64,000 nucleotides of DNA, from contig CAJPGC010000028.1 of NCBI GenBank assembly GCA_905339405.1, positions 1-64,000 of the forward strand, in the 5' to 3' direction. Under the pieces are notes generated by a model, which ran no database searches, was not told the origin of the DNA, and saw only the letters and a program-made list of their open reading frames with translations. Shown here piece after piece: positions 26,874 through 35,300 of the stretch. The stretch is from an uncultured bacterium. GTDB taxonomy: Bacteria > Desulfobacterota > GWC2-55-46. Each line of letters starts with the position of its first letter. Position 1 is the stretch's first letter. The position numbers and the translations under genes are program-made.

Positions 26874-26929
26874 GTTCTGATCGGATTGTTTAACTTAAAA
26901 TAGCAATACCAGGAAAAAATGTCAAGCGA

Positions 26930-26949
26930 AATGTGAGAGGCGTCACATT
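26930..26949. promoter_or_regulatory. CRP/FNR-superfamily operator (CRP-type half-sites)
   Basis: AATGTGA-N6-TCACATT is a perfect 7-bp inverted repeat matching the CRP consensus TGTGA-N6-TCACA. Its centre is about 75 bp upstream of the start expected from the TATAAT at 27003 and about 310 bp from the divergent transporter ATG. Class I activation of the peptide genes fits the spacing. Which regulator binds is unknown. Confidence 0.7.
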
Positions 26950-27002
26950 CGCCGGGGCTGGAATATAGTTAAATCTCTAATGCCGGCTTAATCCAGCCCG
27001 AG

Positions 27003-27008
27003 TATAAT
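27003..27008 (+). promoter_or_regulatory. -10 element ahead of the small peptide genes
   Basis: Perfect TATAAT, 47 nt before the first small ORF. No good -35 is visible at the right distance, which suits an activator-dependent promoter with the CRP-type site upstream. Confidence 0.5.
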
Positions 27009-27054
27009 GGAAACGTAACAAGGCAAGAAAAAAAGAAGAAAAGGAGGAAAGAAA

Positions 27055-27144
27055 ATGAACAGGACAGCCGAAATAATAGACCTGCTGGTGGCAGTCGGCA
27101 ACATAGCTGTAGCAAGCCTCCTGATCTTCATAGTGGGGCTGTAA
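27055..27144 (+). CDS. 29-residue single-helix membrane peptide
   Basis: MNRTAEIIDLLVAVGNIAVA continues SLLIFIVGL and stops. AAGGAGG lies 7 nt before the ATG. Residues about 8-29 form one hydrophobic helix preceded by a short polar N-terminus. I do not recognise a family. Its strong SD, codon use like its neighbours and the similar peptide gene 111 nt downstream argue that it is translated. Position suggests a role beside nitrate transport or respiration, but this is inference. Confidence 0.6.
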   Translation: MNRTAEIIDLLVAVGNIAVASLLIFIVGL

Positions 27145-27255
27145 AAAAAGCGGAAGGTTTCAAACCTAATCTTCCCTTAATGTGCAAACGGGTAAGATGG
27201 TGTCTGGTAAGAGGTAATAATAATGACGGAATCTAACATTAACGGGAGGAAGCAG

Positions 27256-27354
27256 ATGAAAAAGGACATAATAGCAGACCTGTATTTTCCGCTTGCGTTC
27301 ATCTTCGGCCAGCTTGTAATAGCGATTGTAGCGGCTGCGTCGATAACCGCTTAA
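27256..27354 (+). CDS. 32-residue single-helix membrane peptide
   Basis: MKKDIIADLYFPLAFIFGQL continues VIAIVAAASITA and stops. GGGAGG lies 7 nt before the ATG. Two lysines and an Asp precede one hydrophobic helix (residues about 9-30). It is not in the ORF track. It shares architecture but not clear sequence with the 29-residue peptide upstream, and a terminator follows, so the pair looks like a small dedicated operon. Function unknown. Confidence 0.6.
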   Translation: MKKDIIADLYFPLAFIFGQLVIAIVAAASITA

Positions 27355-27395
27355 CTGGCGGTTTTCACATGAGAAAACACAAGACGTACTGTTAA

Positions 27396-27424
27396 AGGGG
27401 GGGGTGTTGAGCCCTCCCTTTTTT
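27396..27424 (+). terminator. Terminator after the small peptide genes
   Basis: AGGGGGGG pairs with CCCTCCCT (one G-T pair), followed by six T. It lies 41 nt past the second peptide gene. Confidence 0.75.
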
Positions 27425-27514
27425 CATTTCAATCCAAATTCGCCCCTCTAAAAACCTGAATCAAATCCAAAATGCATATTGAGAGCCACCTTTGCGTAAC
27501 ATGGCCGGATATTC

Positions 27515-27534
27515 GTGTTACTGAAAGGTAACAC
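27515..27534. repeat. Inverted repeat GTGTTAC-N6-GTAACAC
   Basis: Perfect 7-bp arms with a TGAAAG spacer, a geometry typical of a dimeric regulator site. Additional GTAAC words occur at 27496, 27598 and 27609. Confidence 0.6.
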
Positions 27535-28290
27535 CGCTGGAATTGCTTGTTTTTCAAAGGCGATGCGGCGACCCGCTTGAGTATCACTTTCGTAGGTGTA
27601 ACTTTTTCGTAACGCGTGGGGTACATGAGTTTTTTTGACCACGAAAACTGGATTCTACAAAAAACATTAGAAAAACATGATGTTATCCTCCAATTCCGGC
27701 TTCTGCTTCGTTCTGGTATGCATATTGCAAAATATATCTGTTGAATCGACAAGCAGCAACGGACGCATGGGCGCCAGTGGCTGAGGAAAGGCTTGAAGGA
27801 AGGTTTTTTTGCGATGAGCGGCGGAAAAAGACCTGAACCGGAAAGTCTTCAGATTTTTTTTCAAATTCCTCGTCATTCAAGGCAGGTCCATGCTCCCTGC
27901 GTGCGGACATCCTTGATTTGCCTGGCAGGCCGGTAAAGCGGCCTGGCCTCTTTAGATGGCGTTTTCTTTCACATTCCATCCGGTTTGGGAAAAATACGCT
28001 TCATCGGCAGGGATGCCCCCAAGGGGATAAGTACCGTCAATTTTGGCCATGTCGCATGGCCGGCCCGTTTGTCCACAACCGGCGGGGTGCCAGTTAATCT
28101 GCACCCTGAAGGAGAGGCCGGGACGACCCGATAGGCCAGGGCTGTCATCTTTTATATGGATTCACGCGGCTGTATCGGGGAACTGATCCGCCCTTTTTGC
28201 AGGTTGTCGTCTCCTGGGCCCACGGCGGGCTTTCGGAGGCCTGGCGCCAGGGCCGCGCCATTATTTTGATGATTCTTCATAAGCCCTTCA

Positions 28291-28313
28291 AAGTAACAAT
28301 GCCATTGTTACTT
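28291..28313. repeat. 23-bp perfect palindrome with 1-nt centre
   Basis: AAGTAACAATG and CATTGTTACTT flank a single C. It carries the same GTAAC/GTTAC core as the repeat at 27515. No gene or T-run adjoins it, so an operator is more likely than a terminator. Confidence 0.7.
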
Positions 28314-28691
28314 AATATATCAGTCAGTTGAAGTACTCTGGTTGCCAGCAGAACACCCCACAGTTTCGCAAGGCGTATGCTTTGCGTGCGCCAGGCGTTC
28401 CCTTTAGCCGTATGCGAGAGGGAAGGGATGAAAAAACATCCATCAAACGTCCATGTACAGGGAAAATCCTGTTCAGGCGCGCTGCCCGCCTTATCATTAA
28501 TATAGTCGGTGGGCGCACGGACTCTTGGGGTGTATCTGGCTAAAGGCGGTTTTCCGGGCCGGGCGGCTTTCGGAAGTGGAATTTTTCAGGGTGGGTAACC
28601 AGTTCGGCGATCCCATCATTAATGCCCGGGGAGGCTTTCTTTTGGCAGCCTGCAAGCCCTATTCGGGCGGTTCAGTACGGAGGTGGCCTTA

Positions 28692-29099
28692 ATGAGGATC
28701 ATGGTCTGCCATGATGGTTCGCAAAGGTCTCAATCGGCGTTGGAGAGGACCGCGGAGCTGTTCCGGGTCCAGAACCCCGAAATAATACTCGTTACAGTAG
28801 TCGAAGAGCCGCTTGACGCCACAAGCCAGGACGAGGCGAACTTCGAGAGCTGGCGCGCCTCCAGGGGCGACAGCCTCAAGGAAGCGGCTGACTGGGTGGC
28901 CGGGCACGGGCTTAACGTCGAAGCCGTCCTCGCGGTCGGAGACCCGAGGAAGATGCTTATAGAAGCCACCGAGAACAAGAACCCCGACATACTGGTCGTG
29001 GCCGGGAGGGGTTCGGGGCTCCTTCAGGGCATGGTCCTCGGAAGCGTCAGCGCCTTTCTTGTGCGCAACGCCGAGTGTCCGGTCCTCGTGATGCATTGA
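28692..29099 (+). CDS. Universal stress protein, ATP-binding type
   Basis: The 135-residue product begins MRIMVCHDGSQRSQSALERT and ends with GRGSGLLQGMVLGSVSAFLV and ECPVLVMH. The G-x2-G-x9-G-S pattern of ATP-binding USPs is intact, unlike the USP at 24.9 kb. GGAGG lies 8 nt before this ATG; the ORF-track GTG lies inside the SD. It precedes an NNP transporter on the same strand, mirroring the other USP-transporter pair. Confidence 0.9.
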   Translation: MRIMVCHDGSQRSQSALERTAELFRVQNPEIILVTVVEEPLDATSQDEANFESWRASRGDSLKEAADWVAGHGLNVEAVLAVGDPRKMLIEATENKNPDILVVAGRGSGLLQGMVLGSVSAFLVRNAECPVLVMH

Positions 29100-29263
29100 C
29101 AGGGATTTTGTCCTGGAGCGCTAACGGCGCACCCGGCATCTCCCGCGTCGATTTTGCGATATTAAAAAAATACCGGTAAGTTTTCACTTCTGCGTTTGTG
29201 GAGGCGTCCCCCCGTGACGAGCTTCGATTGCCAGACGCATCTGACTTTCCCCGGAGGTCCTAA

Positions 29264-30760
29264 ATGGGAGATAGGGAAAGAATGGGGTGGGGCGACCTGC
29301 TGAGCTTCGGCAGGCAGGATGTCGCCGCCCTGCACAAAACGTGGTTCGCCTATTTTCTCACCTTTTTCGTCTGGTTCAACATGGCCCCCCTGGCGACCAC
29401 CATCATCAAGACCTCTGTCCTGACGGCGGACGACCTCAAGCTGCTGGCCGTCTGCAACGTAGCTCTGACCGCTCCAAGCCGCTTCATCATAGGAATGCTC
29501 ACCGACAGGTTCGGCCCGAGGAACACCTTCACCGCTATCATGACCGCGATGTCGCTCCCCTGTTTCGCTTTCGCGTTTTCAGACACCTATACGCAGATGC
29601 TCGCTTCAAGGCTCATCCTTTCGATGGTCGGCACCGGCTTCGTCGTCGGCATACACATGACCTCGCTGTGGTCCAAGCCCAGGGACATCGGCTTCGCGCA
29701 GGGGGTGGAGGCCGGCCTTGGAAACTGGGGAGCTTCGATAGCGGCGATACTCTTGCCTGTAGCGGCGCTGAACCTGTTCGGCTCGTGGAGATACGCTGCC
29801 GCGGCAAGCGGCCTTGTAATGCTCATCTACGGTTTGTATTACAGGGCCTCTATTACTGACGGCCCCCAGGGAGCCTGCCGCAAGCCCGCCGGGGGCTCAG
29901 TCATAGAGGTCTCCACCTGGTGGGACATGATAAGCGCCATGTTCTGGATGGTGCCAGTGACCGGAGTGCTCGCGCTCGTCGTCTGGAGGCTTCGCGCGGT
30001 GGGTTTCCTGAGCGTCGAGGCGGCCGCTGCCGCGTACGCCGTAATAGGCGCGGCCGTGCTCTTCCAGGCGGGGCGTATAGCGTGGCGCAATTACCCATTG
30101 CTAAAGGAGGGCGTGCCAGAGGACGATAAGTACAGGTTCGCGGACGTAGGGGCGCTGTGTCTGTGCTTCGCGGCCTCGTTCGGCGCTGAGCTCGGCGTCA
30201 TCTCCATGCTCCCGCAGTTCTTCGAGAAGAACTTCAGCCTGAGCCCGCAGCTGGCGGGCCTCATGGCGGCCATGTTCGCGTTCATGAACATATTCTCGAG
30301 GTCGCTCGGGGGGCAGATATCGGAGAAGTGCCCTTCCAGGAGAGGTGCGATGCTCGTCTACCTGGCTGGCACCGGCGTTTCGTTCTTCCTCATGGGGCTC
30401 ATCGATTCAAACTGGCCGCTGTGGCTCGCTGCCGCTGTGACAATAGCGTGCGCGCTCTTTGTCACCGGCGCGTGCGGGGCCACGTTCGCCATCGTCCCGC
30501 TCATTAAGAGGCGCGTTACGGGACACATAACCGGGTATGTCGGGGCTTTCGGCAACGTCGGCGCGCTCGCGTACCTGGTAGCGTACACGTTCGTCGACGA
30601 CAGCCGGTTTTTCAATATCATGGGCGCCGCCGCGCTCTTTACGTTCATGTTCTGCTTTTTCTTCCTCAGGGAGCCTGCCGGTGCGTTTTCGCAGGAATAC
30701 CAGATAACGAGCGGCGGCAAGGCCGCCTTGAAGGGCCGCCCCCTGGTCCGGAAGACCTGA
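29264..30760 (+). CDS. Nitrate/nitrite transporter, NNP-family major facilitator
   Basis: The 498-residue 12-helix protein begins with a cytoplasmic N-terminus (LLSFGRQDVAALHKTWFAYF) typical of NasA/NrtP-type carriers. It has ALTAPSRFIIGMLTDRFGPR, GVEAGLGNWGASIAAI and GACGATFAIVPLIKRRVTGH in the second half. The central segment between the two six-helix bundles is longer than in the 25.4-kb paralogue. GGAGG precedes the ATG. It differs clearly from the other two carriers in this window, so the three are likely not redundant. Direction of transport is unknown. Confidence 0.86.
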   Translation: MGDRERMGWGDLLSFGRQDVAALHKTWFAYFLTFFVWFNMAPLATTIIKTSVLTADDLKLLAVCNVALTAPSRFIIGMLTDRFGPRNTFTAIMTAMSLPCFAFAFSDTYTQMLASRLILSMVGTGFVVGIHMTSLWSKPRDIGFAQGVEAGLGNWGASIAAILLPVAALNLFGSWRYAAAASGLVMLIYGLYYRASITDGPQGACRKPAGGSVIEVSTWWDMISAMFWMVPVTGVLALVVWRLRAVGFLSVEAAAAAYAVIGAAVLFQAGRIAWRNYPLLKEGVPEDDKYRFADVGALCLCFAASFGAELGVISMLPQFFEKNFSLSPQLAGLMAAMFAFMNIFSRSLGGQISEKCPSRRGAMLVYLAGTGVSFFLMGLIDSNWPLWLAAAVTIACALFVTGACGATFAIVPLIKRRVTGHITGYVGAFGNVGALAYLVAYTFVDDSRFFNIMGAAALFTFMFCFFFLREPAGAFSQEYQITSGGKAALKGRPLVRKT

Positions 30761-30828
30761 TGCGCGCCCCGGGCTGGCGGCGTACCAGGGGTATGAATAC
30801 TTTTTTTTAAAAAAAGTACATCATGTGA

Positions 30829-30857
30829 TGGACACGAGGTTTTTTTTGTATTATAAT
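30829..30857 (+). promoter_or_regulatory. Sigma70-type promoter upstream of a hypothetical gene
   Basis: TGGACA and a perfect TATAAT are 17 nt apart. A CATCA-N2-TGATG inverted repeat overlaps just upstream of the -35. The expected start near 30864 falls inside the ORF-track ORF, so that ORF cannot begin at its listed start if this promoter is used. Confidence 0.6.
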
Positions 30858-31001
30858 CCCGCCATACTTAAAACTGAATACAGGTCCCGAAAGGCCCCTT
30901 TGACTTTTTTGGAGGGGACAGCGAGAAATCGCTGGACAGGTCCGGATGAATCTGGTAATTTACGCGTGCTCAGCGGACAAACTATTCAAACCCCCAGGGG
31001 C

Positions 31002-31511
31002 ATGAAAGCCTTGACCTCAAGCGAACGCGTATATCCTGACCACGGACCGAACGGCACCCGCTCGGAGGACTCTAAACAGGTGAGTCGAAGGATCAGAAAA
31101 GGGCTCAGGCAGCTCTGCCAGAGCCTATTTTGTATAGCTGCCCTTAAGCTGTGTACCGCCGCCGGGCGTCTGCGCCCGGAAGCGAAGGCGGCCTCCAATG
31201 GGGCCGCGGCGAGCGGCATTGACATGCGCTCAGAGGAGAAGGCCCTTTCCAGCGCCTTGGCCCTTGTCGGCAAGGTCTTAAGTTCATTACCCACCAAAGA
31301 GAAGCACGTCAACTCATTAAGCGCCATCGAGGTCTTCGTCTCCAAACTCCGTGAAGAGGTCCTGGAGTTCGCGGCTCCGGACAAGGCAGAGAAAAAGCCT
31401 TTCCCCCGCTTCGGAAAAAGGACCAGGGTTACCCGGAGCCCGGGGCTGGAGAACCTTAAGGTGACGCTTAATCTTGCCAGAGGCGACCTAGAAGCATCAC
31501 TCGCCTTTTAA
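31002..31511 (+). CDS. Hypothetical protein in the nitrate island
   Basis: I do not recognise it. The C-terminal part (EEKALSSALALVGKVLSSLP, SLSAIEVFVSKLREEVLEFA, LKVTLNLARGDLEASLAF) looks like amphipathic helices, with codon use like nearby genes. The N-terminal part is less convincing. I use ATG at MKALTSSE, downstream of the promoter at 30829; the SD is weak. About 169 residues, no signal peptide or membrane helix. It could be partly spurious. Confidence 0.4.
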   Translation: MKALTSSERVYPDHGPNGTRSEDSKQVSRRIRKGLRQLCQSLFCIAALKLCTAAGRLRPEAKAASNGAAASGIDMRSEEKALSSALALVGKVLSSLPTKEKHVNSLSAIEVFVSKLREEVLEFAAPDKAEKKPFPRFGKRTRVTRSPGLENLKVTLNLARGDLEASLAF

Positions 31512-31645
31512 TCTATTCAATCCATGGCCTAAAGACGGCATCCTCCCACAATTACCGGGGCTGCGCTTGTATCGCCTCCCTCCTAGACGGGCGAAAGGCA
31601 GCCGGGCCGGAACGGGTCCATGGTGGATATAAAGGGTTCCAAAGA

Positions 31646-31670
31646 ATTATCTATGAAAAGCATAGATAAT
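31646..31670. repeat. 10-bp inverted repeat upstream of the cytochrome c-nar operon
   Basis: ATTATCTATG and CATAGATAAT flank AAAAG, 33 nt before the cytochrome ATG. There is no proper T-run (AAAAAG follows), so it is more likely an operator or a 5' mRNA stem than a terminator. A GATAAT -10-like word lies in the right arm. Confidence 0.65.
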
Positions 31671-31703
31671 AAAAAGCGAGCAGCGGTAAAGGAGGTGTAG
31701 AGT

Positions 31704-32336
31704 ATGGATTTAAGGAGTTGTAAGACAATCTTGGTGAAGGGACTGCAACTCGGGTTCGCGCTGAGTCTCGTTGCCGGCATTGCGCCTATGAAGGCCATTG
31801 CTGAAGACGCGGCTGCTGGTGCGGCTCCCGCTGATGCGGCGGCTGTTGAAGCCCCGGCTGAGGCTCAGGCCCCGGCCGAGACTGGTGACGCGGCGATCGG
31901 CAAGATGTACTTTACAGGCGAGAAGAGGTTTGAGAGCGGCGCCCCGGCGTGTATTTCCTGCCACAGCGTCAGCTACGGTTCTCTCAACGGCGGCGTGCTT
32001 GGTCCGAACCTGACCAAGGTTTATGCCGACGAGTCGAAGAACCCGCTTCTGAGCTCGGCCTGGATCAACGGCGGTTCCCCTGTGATGGCTCCCATCTTCA
32101 GCCAGAAGAACGTGACTGACGAGGAAGTCTCCCACTTGAGGGCGTTTTTCGCCGAGCAGTCCAAGGGTGAAGTAGCATCCTCCCAGACCGGCACTTTCAC
32201 CATCATCGGGTTAGGCGGCTTCGTAGGTATACTGATTGTCTTCAATATTATCTGGAGCGGCCGCTACAGAAACAGGAACAAAGGCACCGCCCACGATGCC
32301 CTTTGGAGAAACTACGGCGGAAAAGGAGGGAGGTAA
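31704..32336 (+). CDS. Membrane-anchored monoheme cytochrome c of the nar operon
   Basis: The 210-residue product has a signal sequence (residues 1 to about 33, ending AIAEDA) and an Ala/Pro-rich linker. Next is a class I-type cytochrome domain with CISCH (83-87) and a likely axial Met in SPVMAPIF (128). A C-terminal helix at 164-183 (FTIIGLGGFVGILIVFNIIW) has a basic tail inside. The heme therefore faces the periplasm. It starts a five-gene operon, 4 nt before narG, with GGAGGT upstream. It may link the Nar complex to periplasmic carriers, as proposed for operon cytochromes in Thermus nar and Nitrobacter nxr. Confidence 0.87.
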   Translation: MDLRSCKTILVKGLQLGFALSLVAGIAPMKAIAEDAAAGAAPADAAAVEAPAEAQAPAETGDAAIGKMYFTGEKRFESGAPACISCHSVSYGSLNGGVLGPNLTKVYADESKNPLLSSAWINGGSPVMAPIFSQKNVTDEEVSHLRAFFAEQSKGEVASSQTGTFTIIGLGGFVGILIVFNIIWSGRYRNRNKGTAHDALWRNYGGKGGR

Positions 32337-32340
32337 ATAG

Positions 32341-35300
32341 ATGGCTACCTGGATTCAAGACGAGATAAACCCCGGTAAAAGGGGTTGGGAAGAATATTAC
32401 AGGAACCGTTGGCAGTATGACAAGACCGTGAGGAGCACCCACGGCAACAACTGCACCGGCGGCTGTTCCTGGATGGTTTACGTAAAGGACGGCATCATCA
32501 CCTGGGAGTTGCAGGCTGTCGACTATCCGAAGCTGGACCAGTCGATCCCGCCTTACGAGCCGAGGGGCTGCCAGAGGGGTATATCTGCCTCCTGGTACGT
32601 CTACAGCCCGCTGCGTATCAAGTACCCGTATTGCCGCGGCATACTCCTGGACTCCTGGAAAGAAGCAAGGGCCAAGCATTCCGACCCTGTCGACGCCTGG
32701 AGGTCCATTGTCGAGAACGCCGAGCTTCACAAGAAGATCAAGTGGTCGAGGGGCAAGGGCGGCTTCCGCAGGTTTGATTGGGACACCGCGGCCGAGATAA
32801 TCACCGCAGCCCACATCTACACCATAAAGAAGTACGGTCCGGACAGAATCATCGCGTTCTCGCCGATCCCGGCCATGTCGCAGATCAGCTACGCTTCCGG
32901 CGCCCGCTACAACCAGCTCATCGGCGGCGTTCATCTGAGCTTCTATGACTACTACACCGACCTTCCGAGCGCCGAACCCGAAGTCTGGGGCGAGCAGACC
33001 GACTCCTGCGAAAGCGCTGACTGGTACAACGCCGGTTACGTGGTCCTGTCCGGAGCCAACCCGAACATGACCAGGACCGCCGACTGCCACTTCATCTCCG
33101 AGCTCAGGCACGGTGGAGCGAAGATGGTAGTTTGCGCGCCTGACTACTCTCAGGTCACGAAGTACGCCGACACCTGGGTACCCGTGAAGCCCGGTTCCGA
33201 CTCTGCCTTCTGGATGGCCATCAACCACGTCATCCTCAAGGAGTTCTACGTCGACAAGAAGACCCAGTACTTCGAGTCCTACGTGAAGCAGTTCACCGAC
33301 CTCCCGATGCTCGTCAAGCTCGAAAAGGGCAAGGACGGCTGGGAGCAGGGCCGTTTCCTTACGGCGCATGACCTTGCGGAGTACGACGGCGAGGACAACC
33401 CGGAATGGAAGCAGTGCATGTGGGACGAGATCACCGGCAAGGCCGTCGTAGTAAACGGCTCCGTGGGCTTCAGGTACCCCAACAAGCACGAGAACCACGG
33501 CAAGTGGAACCTCATGCTCAAGGAGTCCAGGACCCAGAAGAACATCACCCCGTCGCTGTCCGTCCTTGACCACAAGGAAGACGCGATAGAAGTGAACTTC
33601 TACGAGGTCGACAAGCCGGAGAAGTACAAGAGGCAGGTGCCTGTCAGGTACGTGCAGACCAAGGAAGGCAAGCAGCCTGTCGCGACCGTATTCGACCTCA
33701 AGATCGCCCATTGCGGCGTCTCGAGGAAGGGCCTTACGGGCGACTACTGCAGGAACTACGATGACGACAGGGGCTTCTCTCCCGCGTGGCAGGAGAAGTA
33801 CACCGGCATCGGACGCGACACCGTAATCCAGATCGCCAGGGAGTTCGCCAACAACGCGGACGCGACCAAGGGCCGCTCGATGATCATCACCGGATCGAGC
33901 TACAACCACTGGTACCACTCCAACCTGCTGTACAGGACCGCCATGGACGCTCTCATGCTTTGCGGTTCCATAGGCAGGAACGGCGGCGGTCTGCAGCACT
34001 ACGTCGGCCAGGAAAAGCTCGCCATGTTCGACTCTTGGGGCCAGATAGCCCATTCGTTGGACTGGATCAGGCCTCCCAGACTCATGAGCGGCCCGTGCTT
34101 CTGGTATTCCACGACCGGCATGTACAAGTACGACGGCGCCATAGCCGAGTACCACAACGTCCCGGACAAGAACAAGCTCGAGTTCCAGCATACCCACGAC
34201 TACAACACAAGGGCCGTAAGGCTGGGCTGGATGCCGTGCTTCCCGCAGTTCAACAAGAGCTCCATCGCCATGGTCGAGGAAGCCCAGAGGGCCGGCGCGA
34301 AGAACGACGCCGAAATAATCGACTATGTCGTGAAGCAGCTCAAGAGCGGCGCGCTCGAGTTCTCCATACAGGACCCGGACGCTCCGGAGAACTGGCCGAG
34401 AGTCTGGTTCATATGGAGGGCGAACGCGCTTGGTTCTTCCGCCAGGGGCCAGGAGTACTTCCTCAGGCACGTCCTCGGAACGCATAACAGCGTCATCGCG
34501 GACGAAGTCGCCAAGCCGTTCATCAAGGAGTCGAAGTACAGGGAGTCCCCGCTTGGCAAGCTCGACCTGCTGGTCGACCTCAACATGCGTATGAACACGA
34601 CCCCGACGTACTGCGATATCGTCCTCCCGACCGCTCACTGGTACGAGAAGGAAGACATCAACACCACCGAGCTCCACTCCTTCGTCCATCCCATGGGCGC
34701 GGCCGTTCAGCCGAACTGGGAAGCGAAGACCGACTGGGATGCCTTCAAGTTCATCTCGAAGAAGTTCTCCGAGCTGGCCAAGAAGCACTTCCAGAAGCCC
34801 GTCAAGGATATCGTCATGAACCCGCTTATGCACGATACCCCGGGCGAGATAGCCCAGCCGGCCACCAAGGGCGTGCTGGACTGGAAGAAGGGCGAGTGCG
34901 AGGCGATTCCTGGTAAGACGATGCCGACCTTCGCCATCGTGGAGAGGGATTACACCCAGATCGACAAGCAGTACACCTCGGTCGGACCCCTCCAGAAGGG
35001 CAAGTACGGCTTCCACGGAATCATGCTCGAAGGCAAGGAGCTCTATGAGAACTACCTCAGCCAGGAGCACATAGAGAAGAAGGAAGTCAACGGCCAGAAG
35101 CTCATCTCCCTCGAAACCGCCAAGGACGCTGCGAACTTCGTTCTCGCGTTCTCCGGCGCCACGAACGGTGAAGTCTGCTTCAGGCAGTGGTGGGAAGAGG
35201 AGCATCACACGGGTCTCCATGGCCACGAGTACCTCGAAGCCAGGAAACAGGCCCGCGCGGTATGCCCCGAAGTCAAGTACCTCATACCTGACGAAAGGGT

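Larger units (their letters stand above)
26633..27054. other. Divergent regulatory region between NNP transporter and peptide genes
   Basis: No gene is seen in these 420 bases. Contents include a 12-bp hairpin at 26845, an ATATC/GATAT hairpin near 26818, a CRP-type site at 26930, GGGCTGG/CCAGCCC arms at 26955 and 26993, and a TATAAT at 27003. The minus-strand transporter therefore has a potential leader of over 200 nt. I could not match it to a known riboswitch class. Confidence 0.5.
27425..28691. other. 1.27-kb stretch without a convincing gene
   Basis: The ORFs offered here lack SD sequences, family motifs and codon bias like neighbours. The stretch is rich in short palindromes. GTGTTAC/GTAACAC at 27515 lies within five GTAAC or GTTAC words between 27496 and 27613. 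GGCCATG/CATGGCC is at 28045, CGGG-ACGA-CCCG at 28119, CCTGGCGCCAGG at 28240 and a 23-bp palindrome at 28291. It may hold regulatory sites or a non-coding RNA; I see no recognisable class. Confidence 0.5.

Noticed and set aside
26640-26900. Possible riboswitch (c-di-GMP or Moco type) in the leader of the NNP transporter
   Set aside because: I compared the sequence on both strands with what I remember of GEMM and other consensus motifs. The required GCAAA-C-type elements are absent. A covariance search (Infernal/Rfam) would be decisive.
27429-27979. Minus-strand ORFs of 107 and 98 residues in the gene-poor stretch
   Set aside because: No SD, atypical composition, no recognisable domain, and they overlap each other in different frames.
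28119-28130. CGGG-ACGA-CCCG hairpin resembling one half of a guanidine-II (mini-ykkC) riboswitch
   Set aside because: That class needs two ACGR hairpins a short distance apart and usually a guanidine exporter or similar gene right after. No second hairpin with correct spacing or suitable gene was found.
28328-28543. 71-residue plus-strand ORF and its antisense partner
   Set aside because: No SD and no motif; two opposing ORFs cover the same bases, typical of chance.
30801-30819. ACTTTTTTTTAAAAAAAGT near-palindrome as a terminator for the NNP gene
   Set aside because: An A/T-only stem is too weak for intrinsic termination and lacks a GC-rich arm; kept only as an AT-rich spacer.
30825-31001. 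N-terminal part of the 228-residue ORF
   Set aside because: A sigma70-type promoter lies inside it, so a transcript from that promoter could not encode these residues.
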